A stretch of DNA of 64,000 bases from AP-15 sp036500965 (GTDB lineage Bacteria; Pseudomonadota; Alphaproteobacteria; ATCC43930; CGMCC-115725): assembly GCA_036500965.1 (NCBI GenBank), contig DASYBC010000057.1, positions 1-64,000 on the forward strand, in the 5' to 3' direction. The notes below the pieces were generated by a model that was given only the letters and a program-made list of their open reading frames with translations, made no database searches and was not told the DNA's origin. A program made the translations under genes and the position numbers. This document shows, piece after piece, positions 59,025-64,000 of the stretch; within the stretch, counting starts at the first letter, position 1; each line of letters starts with the position of its first letter.

Positions 59025-60575
59025 ATGCATGCAACGGCGCCAGACGATCAGCGCGAGGCGATCGCCTTTCTCAGCCAGGCCTCGTCTTACGGTCCGCCGG
59101 TCCAGCGGGTCGACACCATCGAAACCCACGTCTCAGTGGTATTTCTCGCCGGCGATCGCGCATACAAGCTCAAGCGCGCGGTTCGGCTGCCCTATCTCGA
59201 TTTCTCGACCGTCGAGCGGCGGCGCGAGGCGTGCGCGGCCGAGCTGGCGCTGAACCGGCGCACCGCGCCGGCACTCTATCTCGATCTCCGCCGCATCGGC
59301 CGCGATCGGGCGGGGAGGGTGTGCTTTTCCGACCAAGGCCCGCCGGTCGATTGGGTGGTGGCGATGCGCCGCTTCGACCAGGCGCTGCTGTTCGACGCGC
59401 TGGCCAAAGCGGGCCGGCTCGACCCGCCGATCATGGACGCGCTCGCCGACCATATCGCCGGCTTTCACGACGGAGCCGAGCGGCGCTTCGACCAGGGCGG
59501 GGCGGCGGCGATAGCCGACATTGCCGAGGCCAACTATGCCTTGCTGGCTGCGGCGCGACGGGCCGGGTTTGTCGAAGACCGGGTCGATGAAATTCGCCAA
59601 ATTTGGCGACGGCGGGTGACCGCGGCGGCGACGCTGCTCGACGACCGGCGCGCTGCGGGCGAGGTGCGGCGGTGCCACGGCGATCTGCATCTGCGCAACA
59701 TCTGTCTTCTCGACGGCGAGCCGACCCTGTTCGACTGCCTCGAATTTTCCGACGCGCTGGCCAGCATCGACGTGCTCTATGACCTCGCTTTTCTGCTGAT
59801 GGATCTCGAATATCGCGGACTGGGGCCGCTCGCCAACCGGGTGCTGAACCGGTATCTCGATCGCAGCGGCGAGGATGCGGGCCTGCCGGCGATGCCGCTG
59901 TTCCTGTCGTTGCGCGCCGGGATCCGGGCGCATGTCACGGCGACCGCGCTGGAGCAGGCCGGCACCCCCGACAAAACCGCGGAGATGGCTGAAGAGGCCC
60001 GCCGCTATCTCGCTCTGGCGCAGCGGGTGCTGGAGCCGCAGCCGGCCCGGCTGGTCGCGATCGGCGGGTTGAGCGGCAGCGGAAAATCGACCCTCGCCGC
60101 CGGGCTGGCCCCCGCGCTCGGAGCGCCGTCGGGGGCGCGCCTGTTGCGCAGCGACGTGACGCGCAAGCTGCTCTTCGGCGCGGCGCCCGAAACCAGGCTG
60201 CCGGCCGACGCCTACACGCCCGAGATCACTCGCCGGGTCTACGACGCCCTGCGCGGAAGGGCGGCGACTGTGCTCGCCGCCGGATATTCGGTCGTGATCG
60301 ACGCGGTGTCGCTGCTGCCGGCCGAGCGGCGAGCCTTTGGCGAAGTCGCGCGCGCGGCCGGCGTGCCGTTCTCCGGTCTCTGGCTCGATGCCGGGGCCGA
60401 AACCATGGCCGAGCGTCTCAGCGCCCGGCGCGACGACGCCTCCGACGCGACCGCCGCGGTTCTGGCGCAGCAGCTGCACCGGGATCCGGGCAAAATCGAC
60501 TGGACCCGGATCGATGCCGGCGCTGGCGCCGCGCAATGCCTCGCCGCCGCCCGCCGCGCCCTCGCCCTCGATTAG
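59025..60575 (+). CDS. Bifunctional aminoglycoside phosphotransferase-like/P-loop kinase protein
   Basis: 516 residues from the ATG at 59025. The first ~330 residues are an APH-type kinase fold: the catalytic loop RCHGDLHLRNICLLDGEPTLFDCLEF carries the Brenner motif and the metal-binding Asp. The last ~180 residues are a small-molecule P-loop kinase with Walker A GLSGSGKSTLAAGLA. This fusion is a recognised alphaproteobacterial and actinobacterial family of unknown substrate. It is cytosolic and convergent with the sedolisin gene. Confidence 0.85.
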   Translation: MHATAPDDQREAIAFLSQASSYGPPVQRVDTIETHVSVVFLAGDRAYKLKRAVRLPYLDFSTVERRREACAAELALNRRTAPALYLDLRRIGRDRAGRVCFSDQGPPVDWVVAMRRFDQALLFDALAKAGRLDPPIMDALADHIAGFHDGAERRFDQGGAAAIADIAEANYALLAAARRAGFVEDRVDEIRQIWRRRVTAAATLLDDRRAAGEVRRCHGDLHLRNICLLDGEPTLFDCLEFSDALASIDVLYDLAFLLMDLEYRGLGPLANRVLNRYLDRSGEDAGLPAMPLFLSLRAGIRAHVTATALEQAGTPDKTAEMAEEARRYLALAQRVLEPQPARLVAIGGLSGSGKSTLAAGLAPALGAPSGARLLRSDVTRKLLFGAAPETRLPADAYTPEITRRVYDALRGRAATVLAAGYSVVIDAVSLLPAERRAFGEVARAAGVPFSGLWLDAGAETMAERLSARRDDASDATAAVLAQQLHRDPGKIDWTRIDAGAGAAQCLAAARRALALD

Positions 60576-60585
60576 CCTTCACCCA

Positions 60586-62748
60586 TCACCAACGCCAGCG
60601 CGGCCAGCTCTCGACCAGGTTCTTGGCATCGACGCTGCCGAGCCCGCTCGCGAAGTTCCAACCGGGTCTCGCGGTAAAAGCGGGCTGGTAAAAACCGTTG
60701 CGCCGCGACAGCACACCGTTGGCGCCCCCCGGCAGATAGCAGTCATGGTTGCCGGTGCAGGGCACATCGGTGTTGCCGACAGTGACATTGTGGAAGACGC
60801 AATAGCGTGCGGTCTTATTGCCGCGCGAGGAGTTGCAGCCGGGATTGCCGCGCCAGCCATCTTCCTCGGCGGCCAGCCGATAATAGGTCGGGTTGGGGTT
60901 TCCCTGGCGCCCCCGGGCGTGTTGATCGACCAGCGCTTGGATCCCGGCCATGATCGGCGCGGCATAAGAGGTGCCGCCGTCGCCGGCCCAGCTGCTGGCC
61001 GGACCGGTGCACGGGCTGCCGCCATTGTCGGGGTCGGAAAAGCAGGTCACATAGCGGTGCCCCCACACTCCCGGCGAGGCGTAAAGCACCACATCCGGCA
61101 GATCCCGCACGCGGTCGTCCGGATTGCCGAAGACCTCCCTTTGCCAGAAGGGCTTGCGGTAGCCGGCGCAGCTGCCGCTGACGACGCCGGGAGCGGACGG
61201 CGCACCGGTGGCGCAGCTGCTCGGCCCGCCGCCACCGCCCTCGGTCTTGATGTACCCCGCTCGTGCCTTGTTGCAGAACCCTGCGGCGCCATAGGTCACC
61301 GGCGAGCCGGTCAGGTAATCGGCGAGCAATTCGCTGCCGCAGCTCGAATTCCACGGGATTTCCGGAATATAGGATTTGGCCGAGCCGTCGGCACCGGTGT
61401 TCGTCGCGTTCCAATAGACCGTGTTCGCGCCGATATAGGTGTCGGCGAAATCGGTGCCGCCGACCGCCACGTCATACGGGGTCGAGGCCAGCGCGTTGAC
61501 GGCGATGCCGTGGGTCGCCGGCGGTCCCCCGTGCTGATCGCAGGCGGCGGCGCCGAAATCGCCGGCCGAGACAAAGACCGAGATGCCTTCGGCGACCGCC
61601 TGCTGATAGGCGGCGGCCCAGGCTGCGTTCAGCGTTGCCCCCGCCGCCGCCTCGCACTGACTATGGCTGATGCTGATAACGTCCGGCGTCCTGGCGGCGT
61701 TGACGACGTTTTCGAGCGCGATCAAGTTTCCGCTGGTCGCTGCCGTATCCGCGCAGGAGGCCAGCACGATTGCCGCTCCGGGCGCCGCGGCGCCCGCCCA
61801 CTCGGCGTCGAGCGTCGCTTCGCTGTCGTCCCCGGTCGTGCCGGGGTCCTGGCAATCGCTGCCATCGCGAGCCGGCGGCGGATGAATCTGCCGGAACGAG
61901 CCCGGAAATCTGTCGAGGCGGAACGTCGAGCGGAAGGTGCGCCAGTCGTTGACGCTGTAGAGGTTCGAATCCTCGATGACGTCGATCGTCAAGCCCTTGC
62001 CGACCACCCCGGCCCGGAACAGCGGGCGCAGATCGTAGATCGTCGCGAGATCGGCGGGGACCAGGGCGTAGCAGGTGCTGGGGAGCACCGCCTCGCCGGC
62101 ACAGGCCGCTGCGAAAGTATATTGCGGGGTTGGCCGAAAATCGTTCAGCGAGGCGATGCCGGCGATGGCGGGCGCCAGCGCTGCCGGGATGTGCGGGTCG
62201 CCCATGTTGGCGGTATGCGTGACCCCGGCGACATCGAAATAGTGGACCTCGGTGCGAAAGGCGGCGCGCACCTGCCCGGCGGTGCCGGAAAAGTCGATGG
62301 TCGTTCCGTTCGGATAGACGCTGTTGATGCGGAACCCTTGCTTCGCGAGCCAGCCGGTGATCGCGGCGAGATCGGGCGCGACGGCGCCGAAACGCGCGCC
62401 GAATCCGGCGGCCGTGAGCCAGTGATGGTAGTCGGGTGAAGTCGGGTCCTGCAGGTCTTCGATCGTGCGGCCTAGCGCTGCCTCTTGCGCCTCGGACCGA
62501 CGTAGCAACAGCAGCATGTGCGCGATCGGCAGGCTGTCGGCGACCCTGCCACGGTCGTTTGCGGCATTCGCCTCCGGCCGGGTGTTGCCGGCGAGCGTCA
62601 CGAGCCGGGTGGCGTCGAGCGGCAGGGTGATCAGCCCCTGATGTTGCGCCGCAGCGGGTGCGACCCCCTCCAGCAACGCCCCGAGCGCGAGGACCGCGCC
62701 CGCGACAAGCGCCAATGTTCTGCGCAGCCCATCCAACTCCCGCCGCAA
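60586..62748 (-). CDS. Secreted S53 (sedolisin) serine-carboxyl protease
   Basis: 720 residues with a signal peptide (LALVAGAVLALGALLEGVAPAAAQ). A pro-kumamolisin activation domain (about 40-205) is followed by the catalytic domain. The S53 E-x-x-x-D pair is Glu310 and Asp314 in DDSEATLDAEWAGA; the oxyanion Asp lies in VFVSAGDFGAA and the nucleophile Ser in DGGTSYAAPIMAG. Several Cys pairs suggest disulfides. These enzymes cut proteins outside the cell at low pH, which hints at an acidic habitat. Its gene converges on the kinase fusion gene. Confidence 0.92.
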   Translation of the reverse strand: MRRELDGLRRTLALVAGAVLALGALLEGVAPAAAQHQGLITLPLDATRLVTLAGNTRPEANAANDRGRVADSLPIAHMLLLLRRSEAQEAALGRTIEDLQDPTSPDYHHWLTAAGFGARFGAVAPDLAAITGWLAKQGFRINSVYPNGTTIDFSGTAGQVRAAFRTEVHYFDVAGVTHTANMGDPHIPAALAPAIAGIASLNDFRPTPQYTFAAACAGEAVLPSTCYALVPADLATIYDLRPLFRAGVVGKGLTIDVIEDSNLYSVNDWRTFRSTFRLDRFPGSFRQIHPPPARDGSDCQDPGTTGDDSEATLDAEWAGAAAPGAAIVLASCADTAATSGNLIALENVVNAARTPDVISISHSQCEAAAGATLNAAWAAAYQQAVAEGISVFVSAGDFGAAACDQHGGPPATHGIAVNALASTPYDVAVGGTDFADTYIGANTVYWNATNTGADGSAKSYIPEIPWNSSCGSELLADYLTGSPVTYGAAGFCNKARAGYIKTEGGGGGPSSCATGAPSAPGVVSGSCAGYRKPFWQREVFGNPDDRVRDLPDVVLYASPGVWGHRYVTCFSDPDNGGSPCTGPASSWAGDGGTSYAAPIMAGIQALVDQHARGRQGNPNPTYYRLAAEEDGWRGNPGCNSSRGNKTARYCVFHNVTVGNTDVPCTGNHDCYLPGGANGVLSRRNGFYQPAFTARPGWNFASGLGSVDAKNLVESWPRWRW

Positions 62749-62992
62749 TCTTTCGGCGTATATCTAATGGTACGAACTTAACAGATCATTGCTGTAATGC
62801 GTCGCAACCCCGGAGATTACTTCGTTGCCGGGCACCTTGCGATAACACCTGTTCAGAGCGTCCCGGCGAGCGTCGCGAAAGCAATCTCCTGGGGCGGCGC
62901 CGGGCATCACGCGGGACAGCCTCACCAGCGGCGGGCAATGGCGGGTCGGCGAGTGCGAGGCGAATTGTCCACCCCGGATTCGGCTGCGAAAG

Positions 62993-63910
62993 TCACTCCA
63001 TCGGCACACCCGGATGGACCGCGCGGCTGTCGAGCGGGGTGAATTGCGGTGCGAGCGCCGGGATCGCGACCTCGCCCAGCGTCTCGGGCGTCCAGCCGCC
63101 CTGGCGATGGACCATCCGCACCGGGCGCATATGGCCATAGAGGGACAATTCGCCGGCGCGCTGGTGAAACACCTGGCCGTTGACCTGGGCCGCCTGCTCG
63201 GAGGCGAGAAACACACAGAGCGGAGCGATCGCATCGGCTCGGCTCCGGCGCAGCCGCTCCTCGCGTATCGCCGCCGCCGCCGGATCTTTCGGGGTCGGCA
63301 CCGAGCGGGTCATGCGGGTGTCGGCCGACGGGCAGATGACGTTGACCGTAATCCCGCGCGAGGCATTTTCCATCGCCACGATGCGCGCCAGCGCCACGAT
63401 GCCGAGCTTGGCCGCACCGTAATTGCACTGACCGACATTGCCGAGCAGGCCCGAGGTCGACGACACCATGATGATGCGGCCGTAATTCTGCTCGCGGAAC
63501 AGGTTGATCGCGGCGCGGTTGATGTTGAAATGACCGGTCAGATGCACGTCGAGAACCGCCTGCCAGTCTTCCGGGAACATGTTGTGGAACATCTTGTCGC
63601 GCAGGATGCCGGCGGCGTCGAACACGATGTGCAGCCCGCCGAAAGCCTCGCGCGCCTGGCTGACCATCTGGAGGCAGTCGTCAAACTTGGCGACCGAGCC
63701 GTAATTGGCCACCGCCTCGCCGCCCGCCGCCTTGATCTGATCGACGATCTCCTGCGCCGGCCGCTGGTCCGAGCCCTCGCCGCTGCCGCTGGTGCCGGGA
63801 TCGTTGACCACCACCTTCGCCCCGTTCGCGGCCATCAGCTTGGCGACCTCGCCGCCGACCCCGCGACCGGCGCCGGCGCAGATCGCGACCCGTCCCTCGA
63901 GCATGCCCAT
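62993..63910 (-). CDS. Short-chain dehydrogenase/reductase
   Basis: 305 residues (a Met two codons in, at 63904, is equally likely as the start). The cofactor motif GAGRGVGGEVAKLMAANGAKVVVND, the NAG-equivalent DAAGILRD, the catalytic Ser in IIMVSSTSG and the Y-x-x-x-K box in NYGAAKLG are present. Length and the ILRDKMFHNM segment resemble the SDR members that act in multifunctional beta-oxidation-type proteins. The substrate is unknown. The 244 bp between it and the protease start hold no gene. Confidence 0.88.
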   Translation of the reverse strand: MGMLEGRVAICAGAGRGVGGEVAKLMAANGAKVVVNDPGTSGSGEGSDQRPAQEIVDQIKAAGGEAVANYGSVAKFDDCLQMVSQAREAFGGLHIVFDAAGILRDKMFHNMFPEDWQAVLDVHLTGHFNINRAAINLFREQNYGRIIMVSSTSGLLGNVGQCNYGAAKLGIVALARIVAMENASRGITVNVICPSADTRMTRSVPTPKDPAAAAIREERLRRSRADAIAPLCVFLASEQAAQVNGQVFHQRAGELSLYGHMRPVRMVHRQGGWTPETLGEVAIPALAPQFTPLDSRAVHPGVPME

Positions 63911-64000
63911 CCCACGGCCCTTTCGGTTCTTGTTTCGCCGCCCCGGTTGTCGAGACCTGTGCCGGTTTTGTCAATCCGCCCAGGTCACGGGGTGATGTAC

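Noticed and set aside
56636..59590. Very long open frame of 984 codons on the plus strand
   Set aside because: It is the antisense shadow of the hydroxyacid dehydrogenase and FAD oxidoreductase genes, which have clear motifs on the minus strand; the antisense product is Arg/Gly/Ala-rich with no family features.
60337..62439. 700-codon plus-strand frame overlapping the protease gene
   Set aside because: It is antisense to the sedolisin, which has all catalytic residues and a signal peptide.

Overview
The window is GC-rich, gene-dense DNA that reads as the chromosome of an alphaproteobacterium, probably a free-living soil or water organism of the Rhodospirillales or Hyphomicrobiales type. The evidence is an MmcB-type repair protein, an ELM1-family protein, Ku, a DcaP-like porin, AruH-like and serine-glyoxylate-type aminotransferases, and the codon use. 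No rRNA or tRNA gene, insertion sequence or CRISPR array was seen.

Layout. 1-20.7 kb is mostly core genome: mmcB, an SbmA/YddA-type ABC exporter, lysS, two small lipoproteins, an ABC importer (double-length permease plus ATPase with a C-terminal AAA-associated domain), a 2OG-Fe(II) oxygenase, a porin, gamma-glutamyltransferase, an AruH-like aminotransferase, manganese catalase, Ku, a DUF192 protein and a Na+/H+ antiporter with a cyclic-nucleotide-binding tail. 20.7-27.2 kb is a self-contained surface-fibre locus: a receiver-less sigma-54 activator, a 550-residue Asn/Thr-rich secreted repeat protein, a small secreted protein, a periplasmic C39-type peptidase with an intact Cys-His-Asp triad, and two lipoprotein-like proteins. 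Sigma-54 (-24/-12) promoters lie before both the activator and the repeat protein. The layout recalls the Pseudomonas Fap amyloid system (whose FapD is a C39-type peptidase), but the fibre proteins look unrelated. This is the best candidate for an undescribed system.

27.58-38.19 kb is an integrated element of about 10.6 kb bounded by identical 58-bp direct repeats. It carries a tyrosine integrase, an AlpA-like protein, a RepB-type primase, a RepA-type helicase, an iteron-like repeat cluster and a set of small phage-like genes, but no recognisable capsid, portal, tail or large terminase gene. It looks like a phage satellite or integrative plasmid. The attachment core appears to be the 3' end of a small RNA gene on the minus strand, which the element rebuilds at its right end.

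38.4-48.2 kb returns to chromosome: a minus-strand run of ELM1 family, tandem PAP2 phosphatase, an unknown 642-residue protein, trxB and a LysR regulator; then a plus-strand operon of Lrp regulator, SnoaL-like protein, amidohydrolase and M19 dipeptidase. 48.2-53 kb is a patchy accessory stretch: two toxin-antitoxin modules (ParE-type and Phd/VapC), a PEP-CTERM protein, dispersed repeats, a frameshifted Fic gene and ORF remnants. 53-64 kb holds metabolic genes: a luciferase-like monooxygenase, a class V aminotransferase, an ArsR/SRPBCC pair with a decayed third gene, a D-2-hydroxyacid dehydrogenase, a DAO-type oxidoreductase, an APH/P-loop fusion kinase, a sedolisin protease and an SDR dehydrogenase.
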